DNA of 25,075 nucleotides from a virus: positions 1 to 25,075 of IMG/VR virus record IMGVR_UViG_3300010399_000217. One strand, written 5' to 3'. Shown here one piece after another: positions 1 to 8,972 of this stretch. A program made the translations under genes and the position numbers. The notes under the pieces were generated by a model, which did not search any database, was not told the origin of the DNA, and saw nothing but the letters and a program-made list of their open reading frames with translations. Position 1 is the stretch's first letter; each line of letters opens with the position of its first letter.

Positions 1-3000
1 ATCATAAGACAATTAATAGCCCAAACAGACAATACTAAAGTACCTAATTCACCTGTACAGCGTTTCTTAAACTCTATATTAGGTAAAGCAAGGACACCTG
101 AAGATGTACTCTCCTTGGCTGAGCGACAGAACCGATTGGCTGTCACGTATGCTCCATCGGAATTATTTAAGATCTTGGTCGAGAACAGTCCGACATTACA
201 AAAGATATCGTCAGCTGCGCCAGCCAGATTTAGCAAGAAGCGTCAGAAGTGGGACGAGTTTGTCAAGGTCCTCGAGAATGCTCAGGAACTTCCTGATACA
301 CTAGATGCTACTAAGAAAGGTTACTTCTTTAAATCCCCTTCGGATATGGAGACGTACTACCAGCAGTGGGTACATCGTCTGCCCGACGAAGATGAAGTCG
401 TAGCTTACTTCGAATTCAAACGAGGTATGGAGATTGATCGTGTCTTCAGAAACATCGCAGAACACCGTAACCAACAGCGAGTTGGAGCCGAGACTGTAAA
501 GGTCTTCTCCAAGGATGCTGAAGGTAACCGTGTGGCTTCTCAAGAGTTCAGTGGTGTCCTTAGACCCAAGCTCCCGGGTGCTTCAGACAGTATCGTAGTC
601 GTAGGTAAGCATGGTGAAGAGCATGCCATGGACCTTGCTAAGATGTCTCTTAAGGACAAGCAGGAATGGAATGAATTAATAGCTAAGGGTGAATACAAAC
701 TCGTTGAAGTCTATAACCCTGAACTACGTGTGCTCAATGGCTATGGTAATATCAAAGACCTCCGTGTGCGCTTCGTACTTGCCAAAGACTTAGAAACCAG
801 AGAACTCGATTGGAACCACATCCCTCGTCGGGGTGGTGGACACATGGAGTACGACTATGACTTCTACCTCAAGCAAGCTAAAATTTCCTACGATAAAGTA
901 GGTGATCGTCATTGGTATGAAGGTGATACTACCCTGATGGCTGTCCAGCTACAGAAGGTAGGTAAGGACGCTGCTAAGCACCTCAATGAAGTCCGTAAGT
1001 ACCTTAAGGGTAAGAACGATACACAAGCTAAGGAATACTCCGACCAGAACCTCCACATCCCTTGGGAGACCGTCAAAGAATGGTTCACTCCCGGTAAGGC
1101 TGCTGATGGTTCCTACCGTGGTGCTCAGCTTTCCCTAGACCAAGAAATTCATCTCGTAAGACGTGGTGACAAACTAATTAACATCGATAAGAACCTCGAG
1201 CGTCAATACCGTAAACCCGGCTCACTCGAGACATCTCTCCGTGACGGAACCAAAGAAGGTTCCTTAGCTAGACAGGCTCAAGTTGAATATTCACAAGAAC
1301 GAGATGCATGGGAAATGCTTGCCTTGGAGGATAAGGGTACTCGCGGCAATCCTCTTTACAGTATTAGTCCTGCAAAAGTTGTAGACCCAGTTACTACCAT
1401 GAACCGTGGGTTATCCCGTATTGTCAAAAGCAATTACATGGATGACTACAAGACTATGGCTGTAGAACACTGGCTTAAGCAAGCTTCTACCTTCATGGAA
1501 GCCCGGGATAGTGAAATCCGTCATTCTCCAATGTACTACTTCCGAGAAGGTAAGTGGAAAGCCAATGCAGATAAGAACACCACGGCAAGACTGGACGCGG
1601 CGAAGTTTCATATCGAACAACTCGTTGGACAACCCTCAGATCTGGACGCTCAGCTCCATAGCTACGCCCAGAAGCTTTCGGATTACATGTACGAAAAAGC
1701 AGGTCCTAAAGGTGCTGTCCTCACACAAGAGTGGCTCTTACCTACAATCAAAGATCCCTTTGCCTTCATGAGAGCAGTGACCTTCAATGCCAAGCTGGGT
1801 TTATTTAATATACCTCAGTTCATAGTCCAAGCTGGTAACTACTCGAACATACTTGGTATCGCAGGATACAAATACGCTTCTCCAGGTACGCTGGGTGCAC
1901 AACTCCACTTCTGGAGTTCGGTTAACTCCAACCCTGCGATCATCAAACATCTAGATGATCTTGCTAGTAAATTCAATCTCCCAGGCACAGCTAAATGGAA
2001 GCCTGGGGAATTCACTGAAGCTTTCCACGAACTCCGTAAGACTGGATTTGGTAATCCCGGTGGTGAGTACGCTGCACTTGATAACCCAATGAACCAGAAG
2101 CTCATCTCTGACAGTCAGGGGAGGACCTTCCTCGATTGGGGACAGTTCTTCTTCAAACAAGGTGAGCGTAACTCGCGCTACGGTGCTTGGTACACAGCCT
2201 TCAAAGAGTTCCGTGAAGCAAATCCCACGGGACGTATTACCGATGCCCAGAGGGCAGCTATCCTACAGAGGGCTGATCTACTGAACATCAATATGTCCAG
2301 AGCGTCTTCTTCAAAACTCCATACAGGTATCCTGAGTATTCCTACTCAGTTCTATACCTACCAGATCCGTCTGATGGAGCTGATGCTTTCCAATCGGTTA
2401 ACTCCGAAAGAAAAGTTCAGTATGTTCGCTACGAACTCGCTCTTATATGGTTTACCCATGGGCGTAGGCCTTACAGGAGTTCCCTTCTCTGACTTCGTTC
2501 GTAAGAAGGCAATGTCTGGTGAATACGGTGAACCGTATGTCGTTGGAGATAACTTCTTCTCTAGTACAGCTATGGAGGGTGTCGTATCGGCACTTGGTGC
2601 CATTGCAACAGGTAAGGGTGATCCATCTTCAGGTACATGGTTCGACGTCGGATCTAGGTTCGGCACTAAAGGCTTTGAATTCCTTGGTGGTCTCAACAAA
2701 TCAGATAAGGGTTTCTTAGACATAGTTGGTGGTCCTGCCTACGGTCTAGTCAAAGGTACTATTGAACAATCTGATGGCTTCCTCCGAGCTATGATCAGTA
2801 TGGCCAAGGGAGACCAAGAAGTCTTTCCAGTAGTCACCGAAGACCTCGTTGATGTATTCAAAGAAATCTCTTCGGTTAATACAGCTTATAGAACTATAGC
2901 GGCTGTGAACACAGGACGGTGGATATCCAAGAAGGATGCCTACCTCGCTGACTCTACTGGTGCGCATGCAGTCTTCTCTGCAGTCACTGGACTGAAGGAT

Positions 3001-3360
3001 ACTCGTATCAATGATATCCAGACTATGACTAATAGTCTCAAGGATCAGAAGAACTATGAACAAGAAGTCGAATCCCGGTTTAGACAAGAATTCCGTAGAG
3101 GTGTCCTTGCACAGAAGGACGACAACCCTCAGCTCGCTCAGAAGTTCTTCACAAGAGCTTCAGCATGGCTGGCAATTGGGGGGTACCCAGAAGATAGATA
3201 TAACAACCTCGTAAGCAAAGCTATTAATGACAATGAGTCCGTTCTAAGTAAAGTGAACTTCGACTTCTACATTAAGAAAGCTCCCGATGCCTTACGTAAA
3301 GACAGAATGGGAGCTGCAAGGAAATCAATGCTAATACAAGACAAGCAGAACGGAGAATAA
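1..3360 (+). CDS. Large internal virion (DNA-ejection) protein, 5' truncated
   Basis: The reading frame is open from base 1, so the gene begins left of the window; 1119 residues are visible. The protein is mostly helical and charged, with a more hydrophobic stretch (about residues 600-680 of the visible part) containing LGLFNIPQFIVQAGNYSNIL and a glycine-rich segment GLPMGVGLTGVPF further on. Great length, lack of enzyme motifs and position ahead of two more large helical proteins at the end of a structural block match the internal virion proteins that podoviruses eject with their DNA (T7 gp16 is the model). The assignment rests on architecture and context; I cannot name a specific family. 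Its last codons carry GGAG, the ribosome-binding site of the next gene, which starts directly after the TAA. Confidence 0.7.
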   Translation: MIRQLIAQTDNTKVPNSPVQRFLNSILGKARTPEDVLSLAERQNRLAVTYAPSELFKILVENSPTLQKISSAAPARFSKKRQKWDEFVKVLENAQELPDTLDATKKGYFFKSPSDMETYYQQWVHRLPDEDEVVAYFEFKRGMEIDRVFRNIAEHRNQQRVGAETVKVFSKDAEGNRVASQEFSGVLRPKLPGASDSIVVVGKHGEEHAMDLAKMSLKDKQEWNELIAKGEYKLVEVYNPELRVLNGYGNIKDLRVRFVLAKDLETRELDWNHIPRRGGGHMEYDYDFYLKQAKISYDKVGDRHWYEGDTTLMAVQLQKVGKDAAKHLNEVRKYLKGKNDTQAKEYSDQNLHIPWETVKEWFTPGKAADGSYRGAQLSLDQEIHLVRRGDKLINIDKNLERQYRKPGSLETSLRDGTKEGSLARQAQVEYSQERDAWEMLALEDKGTRGNPLYSISPAKVVDPVTTMNRGLSRIVKSNYMDDYKTMAVEHWLKQASTFMEARDSEIRHSPMYYFREGKWKANADKNTTARLDAAKFHIEQLVGQPSDLDAQLHSYAQKLSDYMYEKAGPKGAVLTQEWLLPTIKDPFAFMRAVTFNAKLGLFNIPQFIVQAGNYSNILGIAGYKYASPGTLGAQLHFWSSVNSNPAIIKHLDDLASKFNLPGTAKWKPGEFTEAFHELRKTGFGNPGGEYAALDNPMNQKLISDSQGRTFLDWGQFFFKQGERNSRYGAWYTAFKEFREANPTGRITDAQRAAILQRADLLNINMSRASSSKLHTGILSIPTQFYTYQIRLMELMLSNRLTPKEKFSMFATNSLLYGLPMGVGLTGVPFSDFVRKKAMSGEYGEPYVVGDNFFSSTAMEGVVSALGAIATGKGDPSSGTWFDVGSRFGTKGFEFLGGLNKSDKGFLDIVGGPAYGLVKGTIEQSDGFLRAMISMAKGDQEVFPVVTEDLVDVFKEISSVNTAYRTIAAVNTGRWISKKDAYLADSTGAHAVFSAVTGLKDTRINDIQTMTNSLKDQKNYEQEVESRFRQEFRRGVLAQKDDNPQLAQKFFTRASAWLAIGGYPEDRYNNLVSKAINDNESVLSKVNFDFYIKKAPDALRKDRMGAARKSMLIQDKQNGE

Positions 3361-5556
3361 ATGGCCCCCTTTAATCCAGCCATACAGCCTACAAATGACC
3401 CCAACTATGAGAACCGATCTAGAGCAATTGATGTTCCTGATAGTCTAAAACCTCGTGGTGTAGAAGAGAATAGAATTATGCCTGAAGGTCAGAAGATCGG
3501 GGATAAGTCCGCCGAGTACGAAGGCCAAGCTGCTGCGTATAATATGCAAGCAGAAGGTCATGCTATGAAATCCTACGGTGATCTATTCGCAGGCGTCGTT
3601 GGTATCGCTGACTTCATGGGCAAGGCTGGTGTCCAGATGGTCAAGAAAGATATCGAAGACCGTGTCTACGACGTAGCCAATAAAGAACGACAGAGTTATA
3701 CTGAATACCTCGAGACTGTAAAAGCAGGTAAAGGTGTCAAGAATCTCTTAGATGCTCGAGCTGAAGCTATAGATGATGAAACCCCCGGTGAAGTCGAAGG
3801 TCTACCCGATAGACTCGGCAGCCTCACTGGTGCAAGAGATGCTGGTAAGATTAGCAATAGTTATTACCAAGCTCGTCTACTGGCGGAAGCCAAGGACCTT
3901 AGGGCAAGGTACCCCGGCTTTCGTCAGGAGATTGACGACCAGTTCGCTAAGGTGACTGGTGTCAATCCTGCTAACGCTTACATTAACTCTCTCGTCGGAG
4001 ATATCAACCGAGCTGCGGCTGCTGCCAACAAAGGCCAAAGCAAGATTGAGAGTTTCATACTCCAGCGTCAGGGTTACCCTAATGCTCCTGATGTATACCA
4101 GAAGTTCAAGGCTGGTCAGATACAAGATAAAGACGTTCTTAACTGGGCTGCTCCTTATGAGCGCCAAGATCAAGAACTCAAGATGCGTGCTGCTAAGATT
4201 AACGATACCAAGCTCTCTCGTGGTGAAGTAGAATACCAAGCCTCCCGAGGTGCAGATGCTGCCTTCGGTATGGTCGTTGGTAGATCCGTAGACCAGATGC
4301 TTGGACGTATGGGTATTAACTCTGCTGAGGATGCAAGCAAGCTTGACCTTCAAGTCAAGGCTGGTGCTATCCCTGCTAATAGGTTCGCAGAACTCGGACA
4401 GGAGATCGCAGACCATCGTGCTCAGTTGAGAGTACAGATGAAGAAGGATGCTGACCAACACGGCATCACTAAGATCCTAGGTGCCGATGAAGTCAACAAG
4501 CGTATCGACGCAAGCCTTCAACAGCTAGAAACCCTTAACGATCGTGTCTACAACAAAGACTTCGGTGGTATCTACAGAACAGCTAAGGCTATTAAGTCTC
4601 AGACTGAAGATGATACTATGCAGCTCCTACAGAACTCCAAGGTCGGTCCTGCCATGAGGCAGATGATGGTCCTACGTGAGATCGGTGGTGAACAGTGGTT
4701 CCAGAAGTTCAACCTTGATCTTATTAAGTCTGGTCTTCCTCAACATTACTCTGCCTACGCAGAAAGGTGGATGTCGGAGATTGCGAGCCAGACCAACATG
4801 CGTACTACTGGTATGCCTACGACACTCAACGATATGTTTGATGAGTTCAAGGCTAAGGGTATGAATGACAACAAAGTCAACGCAACTATTACCAATATGA
4901 TCACTAAGATCTCTGACAAGGATACTCCAGACGAAGTTCGGTCTAACCTTGCCTTGGCTGCTTTCCATCCCAACAATCGTGGCTTTATCTCTAAGCTCAA
5001 CGTAGATGCTGTCGATCCTACCAATCCTAATCGTAAGATCCAAGGCCAGAATGCTGTCTTCCAGAAGTTTACTTCTCCAGAGATGACGGCTACTATTAAG
5101 AAGCTTGGTGAGACCAAACCAGAGATTTGGACTAACTACGTCAATTGGGCTAAGGAAACTCTCGGTACTGAACTCATCGGTAGAGAGGTCCAAGACCTTA
5201 AGAACATCCCTGAGAATGCCAACGTCAAGGTAGGTTGGGATGACAAGAATTCACGGTTTAAAGCTATTGACACTAGACCCGACAGTCTTAAGGAAGCTCA
5301 ACGTGGATACCACGTCTCTGCTGCTTCCGGTCAGTACTTCAAGCGTACCGAAGCTTCCCTCAATCGTATTAATTCAAATCTAGCTAACTACAAGAACATC
5401 GCTGAAGCCAGCGGTGCAGATGTCAATGCCTTCTTACTGAAGAGTATTGCTGACATCGGTGGACGAGAAGCTTTGACTAAGGTTGATGGTATTCCCTTCC
5501 AGATGCTACAGCAGATTGGTTTGATGAAACTTCGGAGTGGCGTAGGTAGTAAATGA
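3361..5556 (+). CDS. Second large helical internal virion protein
   Basis: 731 residues, starting at the ATG that directly follows the upstream TAA with GGAG 5 bases before that stop. The sequence is almost wholly helical, rich in Ala, Gln, Lys and Asp, with no transmembrane segment and no enzyme motif that I recognise. A heptad-like stretch around residues 340-400 could form coiled coils. By size, composition and place between a giant virion protein and a peptidase-bearing one it resembles the T7 gp15 class of ejected core proteins. That is inference from context; sequence similarity was not tested. The stop overlaps the next start as ATGA, so the three virion genes are probably translationally coupled. 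A tail-tube or scaffold-like role cannot be excluded. Confidence 0.65.
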   Translation: MAPFNPAIQPTNDPNYENRSRAIDVPDSLKPRGVEENRIMPEGQKIGDKSAEYEGQAAAYNMQAEGHAMKSYGDLFAGVVGIADFMGKAGVQMVKKDIEDRVYDVANKERQSYTEYLETVKAGKGVKNLLDARAEAIDDETPGEVEGLPDRLGSLTGARDAGKISNSYYQARLLAEAKDLRARYPGFRQEIDDQFAKVTGVNPANAYINSLVGDINRAAAAANKGQSKIESFILQRQGYPNAPDVYQKFKAGQIQDKDVLNWAAPYERQDQELKMRAAKINDTKLSRGEVEYQASRGADAAFGMVVGRSVDQMLGRMGINSAEDASKLDLQVKAGAIPANRFAELGQEIADHRAQLRVQMKKDADQHGITKILGADEVNKRIDASLQQLETLNDRVYNKDFGGIYRTAKAIKSQTEDDTMQLLQNSKVGPAMRQMMVLREIGGEQWFQKFNLDLIKSGLPQHYSAYAERWMSEIASQTNMRTTGMPTTLNDMFDEFKAKGMNDNKVNATITNMITKISDKDTPDEVRSNLALAAFHPNNRGFISKLNVDAVDPTNPNRKIQGQNAVFQKFTSPEMTATIKKLGETKPEIWTNYVNWAKETLGTELIGREVQDLKNIPENANVKVGWDDKNSRFKAIDTRPDSLKEAQRGYHVSAASGQYFKRTEASLNRINSNLANYKNIAEASGADVNAFLLKSIADIGGREALTKVDGIPFQMLQQIGLMKLRSGVGSK

Positions 5557-7079
5557 CCCAGCCACAGATAGCTTACGACGGACAGGTATTCGAGGATGAG
5601 GCTGCCTTCGAGGCACACATCAATCCTAATATTCCGCCTGAGCTAAAGCGTGTTTATATCACTAAGTCAGAAGGTGAAGGGGACCCATTTGTTAAACCCG
5701 GTACAGATCCGGGCGACAACAAGATGGTCGTCGATCCCAATAAGTTCTTACAAGATCAACAGCTGGATGACATAGAAACTACTCCTAGTACCGGAATGGG
5801 ACTAGAGATCGGATTTAAAACCTCTCTAGGAAGCCCAGAGAAGCCCGCTGATGCGTTAAAACCAGCAGAGGGTAGTCAGGTACCGGAAAAAGGTCCAATA
5901 TCAAATTTCCTGTCTAGATTGAGTATTGTCAACCCTGTTAAAGCTATGATGAGTGGCCCTAACTGGGAAGACGATAAGAAGCTTTTGACTGGATTCTACG
6001 AGACAGTTAAGAATGCCTTCAAGCTCCCCGGGGATGTCTACGGTGGTAAGATTGATCCTATGTCTCCACAAGGCATAGAACGTGCTTTTGATCTAGCCGG
6101 CGTAGCTGTATTGGGTCCTGCTCCTGTAGCTGCCAAGATGGCTGATGGAACTCTTGGTTCCTTCATTGGTGTCAAGGCAAAGCAATATGATCGGGCTCGT
6201 CTGGGCGAAGCTCAAGTCATGGCTGCCAATGGTGTACCCACAGATGACATCTTTCGTAAGACTGGTTGGTTCAAAGGAGCCGAAGGTCGATGGAAGTATG
6301 AAATAGACGACAGTAAAGCTAAGTTCGATGCTAATTGGGTAGACACTACTAAACCCCGTGGAGACAATAAGCACTTCAGTACTATGACTACTGAAGAGGC
6401 TATGAATACTCCTATAGAACGCTACCCCGGTCAAAGGGTTAAGGACCTCCAAGATATCCTTAAGCACGATGAACTCTATAAGGCTTACCCTGAACTAAAG
6501 AATATCAAAGTAGTCTATGATGAAACCCATACGTCTGCCCATTGGGATGTTAGAAATAACGAGATAGTCATAGGACCCCATTACAAAACGGATAAAGGTA
6601 CATTGATGCACGAAGTCCAGCATGCCATTCAAGACATTGAAGGATTTGCCAAGGGTGCAGCTCCCGGTCAGGCAGGTAAAGACTTCCAACTTAGATTAGC
6701 TGAAGATATTAAACCCGTTGCTAAAAGACTGAATGAACTATACGAAAAAGCAAAGACTGGACATCTAGATGATATCGAATACGCCGAAAGAAAACACCTT
6801 ACTTTCTTAATTGAAAAGTATAACGAATACCACAAAGCAGCAAATGCTCAGGCCTTGGAATACTATATGCGTATGGCTGGTGAAGTAGAAGCTAGGAACG
6901 TAGATACTAGGGTTCTCATGACCGAGGCCCAGCGCCGGAGAACTTACCCGACTTGGACTGAAGATACTCCAGGTAATAAACAAATCATAAATACAGACGA
7001 AGCTTACATGACAACTGCTTACGGTACATATGATCCTAAGTTAAAGAAGTACGTAAAACCCAAAGTAAAACCCAAATAA
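5553..7079 (+). CDS. Virion-associated protein with HExxH zinc metallopeptidase domain
   Basis: 508 residues, start overlapping the previous stop (ATGA). The N-terminal ~110 residues are acidic and Pro/Gly-rich, probably disordered. Around residues 218-250 lies a segment ANGVPTDDIFRKTGWFKGAE of a kind repeatedly found in large phage polyvalent proteins. The C-terminal half carries HEVQH at residues 353-357, followed by AIQDIEGFAKG and, about 90 residues later, GEVEARN (443-449), whose glutamates are candidate third zinc ligands. This HExxH...GEVEARN layout is that of zincin-like peptidases in phage polyvalent proteins. It is the last gene before the convergent terminator and belongs to the virion block, so it may be injected with the DNA or trim another virion protein. 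Substrate unknown; the protein ends in a Lys/Pro tail. Confidence 0.7.
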   Translation: MTQPQIAYDGQVFEDEAAFEAHINPNIPPELKRVYITKSEGEGDPFVKPGTDPGDNKMVVDPNKFLQDQQLDDIETTPSTGMGLEIGFKTSLGSPEKPADALKPAEGSQVPEKGPISNFLSRLSIVNPVKAMMSGPNWEDDKKLLTGFYETVKNAFKLPGDVYGGKIDPMSPQGIERAFDLAGVAVLGPAPVAAKMADGTLGSFIGVKAKQYDRARLGEAQVMAANGVPTDDIFRKTGWFKGAEGRWKYEIDDSKAKFDANWVDTTKPRGDNKHFSTMTTEEAMNTPIERYPGQRVKDLQDILKHDELYKAYPELKNIKVVYDETHTSAHWDVRNNEIVIGPHYKTDKGTLMHEVQHAIQDIEGFAKGAAPGQAGKDFQLRLAEDIKPVAKRLNELYEKAKTGHLDDIEYAERKHLTFLIEKYNEYHKAANAQALEYYMRMAGEVEARNVDTRVLMTEAQRRRTYPTWTEDTPGNKQIINTDEAYMTTAYGTYDPKLKKYVKPKVKPK

Positions 7080-7103
7080 GACATTTCACCTATCACAGGC
7101 ACG

Positions 7104-7139
7104 AAAAAACCCCCAACGGATTTCTCCGAAGGGGGTTTT
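7104..7139. terminator. Bidirectional rho-independent terminator
   Basis: A stem of AAAACCCCC (7106-7114) with GGGGGTTTT (7131-7139) encloses a small inner CGG/CCG pairing. Read leftward, the hairpin is followed by six T (complement of 7104-7109); read rightward it ends in TTTTCGTTT. It sits between the rightward virion genes and the leftward early genes, so it can stop both. Confidence 0.9.
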
Positions 7140-7183
7140 CGTTTGCCTACTTTTTGGTAGGGAATTCTGACTTACGTCCGTAG

Positions 7184-7203
7184 TACCCTTCAAGGAAGGG
7201 GTA
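7184..7203 (-). other. Hairpin just past the end of the leftmost minus-strand gene
   Basis: TACCCTTC (7184-7191) pairs with GAAGGGGTA (7195-7203), giving an 8-bp stem with one bulge and a 3-base loop, starting 5 bases past the stop of the leftward gene. It lacks a T-tract, so it probably protects or pauses the 3' end, with real termination at the stronger hairpin 45 bases further on. Confidence 0.45.
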
Positions 7204-7208
7204 AGCGT

Positions 7209-8003
7209 TTACTTGCTCTTGGACGAAGTCGATTTCTCGTTTCCCACGTACTTCCAGTTACGGAAGTCGTTCAGGAGACTGAGCAGCTTGTCGGCGGGCG
7301 ACAGGGTCGCTTCGTCGATGACATCCTGGGCAGCCTGCTTCAGGGCCTTGCGAGCCTCATTGAAGCCTTTGCTGTCGGGCTTGTTCTTGCCCCAACGGAT
7401 GCCCCAAGTCGCACCCCAGTAACCATCGGTGGACTCTTTGATACGCTCAACGGCGTTGGGATCGAGGGTGTAATCCTCAGCCTTGATCTTCTCGATCAGA
7501 GCAAGGGCATTACGGGGTTCATCGTCAGCGTCCATGAAGAACTGGGGACGAAGAACTTCGCGCTCGATGCGATTGGTTTCCTGACGGATACGATCCGAAA
7601 AGAAATCGCGCTGCGTCATCTCAACAGTGGGCTGAGCCAGAGCAGCGACATTGACCGAAGCGGTCATGGGGGAGTTTTTGTAACACATGGGTTTTTCACC
7701 TTCTTGTAGTAATTGCTCCATATAGGCAAGATGTTTAATGCCTGAATTATAATTATATGGAGGACACGCAGATTTGCAAGTGTCTATAGTATGAGTGTGA
7801 CCGGGGTCACAAGTTGTAGGTATGTTAATCATGGTACAGTTATCAGCTGCAACCATAGCTCGTTTAGCATTCAACATAGCATCTACGAATTCTATCTCGT
7901 TTTTGCAAGCTTGAACATTGCGATTGTATATTTCTTTGGGCGTCATTTTAGTATCCGATAAAGAGAGGGACACCAAGGGGTTGTACTCGGCTCGTCCCTC
8001 CAA
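7209..8003 (-). CDS. Hypothetical protein, possibly two-part, start uncertain
   Basis: The longest reading is 264 residues from a TTG (8003). No family is recognised. The N-terminal part (to about residue 105) is Cys/His-rich, with TTCDPGHTHTIDTCKSACPP suggesting a small metal-binding module. The C-terminal part is helical and contains DGYWGATWGIRWGKN. Base composition changes sharply near 7690: the upstream half is AT-rich, the downstream half GC-rich. An internal ATG at 7688 lies 8 bases after AAGGTG, so a separate 159-residue product (7209-7688) is quite possible. Another start is ATG 7946, which lacks a visible ribosome-binding site. It is the last leftward gene before the shared terminator. 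A fusion of two former genes is a reasonable alternative. Confidence 0.65.
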   Translation of the reverse strand: MEGRAEYNPLVSLSLSDTKMTPKEIYNRNVQACKNEIEFVDAMLNAKRAMVAADNCTMINIPTTCDPGHTHTIDTCKSACPPYNYNSGIKHLAYMEQLLQEGEKPMCYKNSPMTASVNVAALAQPTVEMTQRDFFSDRIRQETNRIEREVLRPQFFMDADDEPRNALALIEKIKAEDYTLDPNAVERIKESTDGYWGATWGIRWGKNKPDSKGFNEARKALKQAAQDVIDEATLSPADKLLSLLNDFRNWKYVGNEKSTSSKSK

Positions 8004-8012
8004 GTATCCGCT

Positions 8013-8246
8013 TTACAGCGGCAGTTTAACTTCAGACGTTTCCGTCTTGACGACTGAGACGTTCTCTTTCGAGCCTCTCCGCTTCGTCGAGCGCACTGGC
8101 GCTTCCGAAGGCGTTGATTTCGGGGAAATCATCGAGGGGATCGACTGGGTAGTCGTCGTCTGTTTGGAAGAAAAGAGGACTGTCTCCGCCGGCTCGTTCA
8201 GCCACGTGACAAACCTCGTCCAAAGGTTCTTTAGATAGTTCAACAT
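8013..8246 (-). CDS. Possible overlapping-frame small protein
   Basis: 77 residues, read +1 relative to the gene at 8032-8256, from an ATG sharing that gene's ribosome-binding site at longer spacing (15 bases). The N-terminus MLNYLKNLWTRFVTWLNEP is a convincing amphipathic helix, while the rest is Ser/Thr/Lys-rich and low in complexity. Either this is the real gene and the acidic frame is the shadow, or both are made. Codon bias or conservation in relatives would decide. Confidence 0.3.
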   Translation of the reverse strand: MLNYLKNLWTRFVTWLNEPAETVLFSSKQTTTTQSIPSMISPKSTPSEAPVRSTKRRGSKENVSVVKTETSEVKLPL

Positions 8247-8256
8247 GTTCGTTCAT
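8032..8256 (-). CDS. Small acidic hypothetical protein
   Basis: 74 residues, starting at an ATG 5 bases after AAAAAGGA. It is acidic (segment TDDDYPVDPLDDFPEINAFG) and ends in a charged helix, ALDEAERLERERLSRQ. I do not recognise it. An overlapping frame starting 10 bases downstream (8013-8246) is also open for 77 residues; I prefer this frame because it owns the ribosome-binding site and has a natural-looking acidic composition. Confidence 0.6.
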   Translation of the reverse strand: MNEHVELSKEPLDEVCHVAERAGGDSPLFFQTDDDYPVDPLDDFPEINAFGSASALDEAERLERERLSRQDGNV

Positions 8257-8283
8257 GTCTTTCCTTTTTGGGTTTGTAAAAAC

Positions 8284-8625
8284 CTATAGTATTTCTTGTT
8301 TAAGTTCGTCTAGTTTTAGACGTCCTTGTTGTCGTAGTTCTTCTCTTTGTACGGCTTGTTTATCCCACAATTGATAATAACCATTAGGGAAACCGTATGT
8401 AGACTCCGACCGTATCCATCGGATTGTATGGTCTACAGGAACATTTCGGATAGTATAAGTAAGCCATCGTTTATGACAACAATGATTACAATTACAGTCT
8501 TCACCGTTCCTATTACAGTGTCGAACTACGGCTTTGTCGAGAAGGACTTCAGGAAGTCTCTCCCTGATCTTCGTCTCGATCAGATTTCTGACTGTCTCCA
8601 GCCTTGTCGATGTTGTAGACGTCAC
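8284..8625 (-). CDS. Small Cys/His-rich, probably metal-binding protein
   Basis: 113 residues from a GTG at 8625, which has AAGG 9 bases upstream; a GTG at 8634 is the next alternative but overlaps that site. A cluster RHCNRNGEDCNCNHCCHKRW places five cysteines and three histidines within 20 residues, a likely zinc-binding knuckle, followed by a basic/aromatic stretch and a helical C-terminus rich in Gln, Arg and Glu. No known family is recognised. The first 77 bases overlap the end of the upstream gene in another frame, typical of coupled phage genes. Confidence 0.65.
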   Translation of the reverse strand: MTSTTSTRLETVRNLIETKIRERLPEVLLDKAVVRHCNRNGEDCNCNHCCHKRWLTYTIRNVPVDHTIRWIRSESTYGFPNGYYQLWDKQAVQREELRQQGRLKLDELKQEIL

Positions 8626-8941
8626 CGAATTCACCCTTCTCTAGGGCCTTATTGATTGCGTTGGTTGCTTTCTGGACCTTCTGGGAGAGCTTGTCCTTCT
8701 CTTCCTTCTTGGCCTTGGAGAAAGTCTGGCTTACAATCTTACCATCTTCATCAAACGAAATCTGGTCTGCCTTAATCTTCGACAGTTCTTTTTCCATTTT
8801 ATCAAGTTTATCCATTGCCGAAACAAGGGCATCACTCCGTCGCTTGAGTTCACGTTCAACGAGAACGTCTACGACTTTGTCTTCAACTTTGGGTGCGATA
8901 TTCGCGATGGTCTCTGCCACCTTGACTTGTACTGTATTCAT
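8549..8941 (-). CDS. Coiled-coil hypothetical protein
   Basis: 130 residues, highly charged and helical. Residues about 35-60 (SAMDKLDKMEKELSKIKADQ) and 75-95 have heptad-like spacing suggesting a coiled coil, and the C-terminus is acidic (KSDRDEDQGETS). No transmembrane segment and no known domain. The ATG has only a weak AAG-type site close upstream, but a good sigma-70-type promoter lies 30-60 bases before it, so this gene may head its own transcript. The tail overlaps the following Cys/His-rich gene by 77 bases. Confidence 0.75.
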   Translation of the reverse strand: MNTVQVKVAETIANIAPKVEDKVVDVLVERELKRRSDALVSAMDKLDKMEKELSKIKADQISFDEDGKIVSQTFSKAKKEEKDKLSQKVQKATNAINKALEKGEFGDVYNIDKAGDSQKSDRDEDQGETS

Positions 8942-8972
8942 CTTACTTGGTCTTTCTGATGTGATTTAGTTT

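Noticed and set aside
3877-5193. Minus-strand frames of 194 and 173 codons under the virion genes
   Set aside because: They are antisense shadows of the 731-residue virion protein, rich in Ser, Leu, Thr and Val, without ribosome-binding sites.
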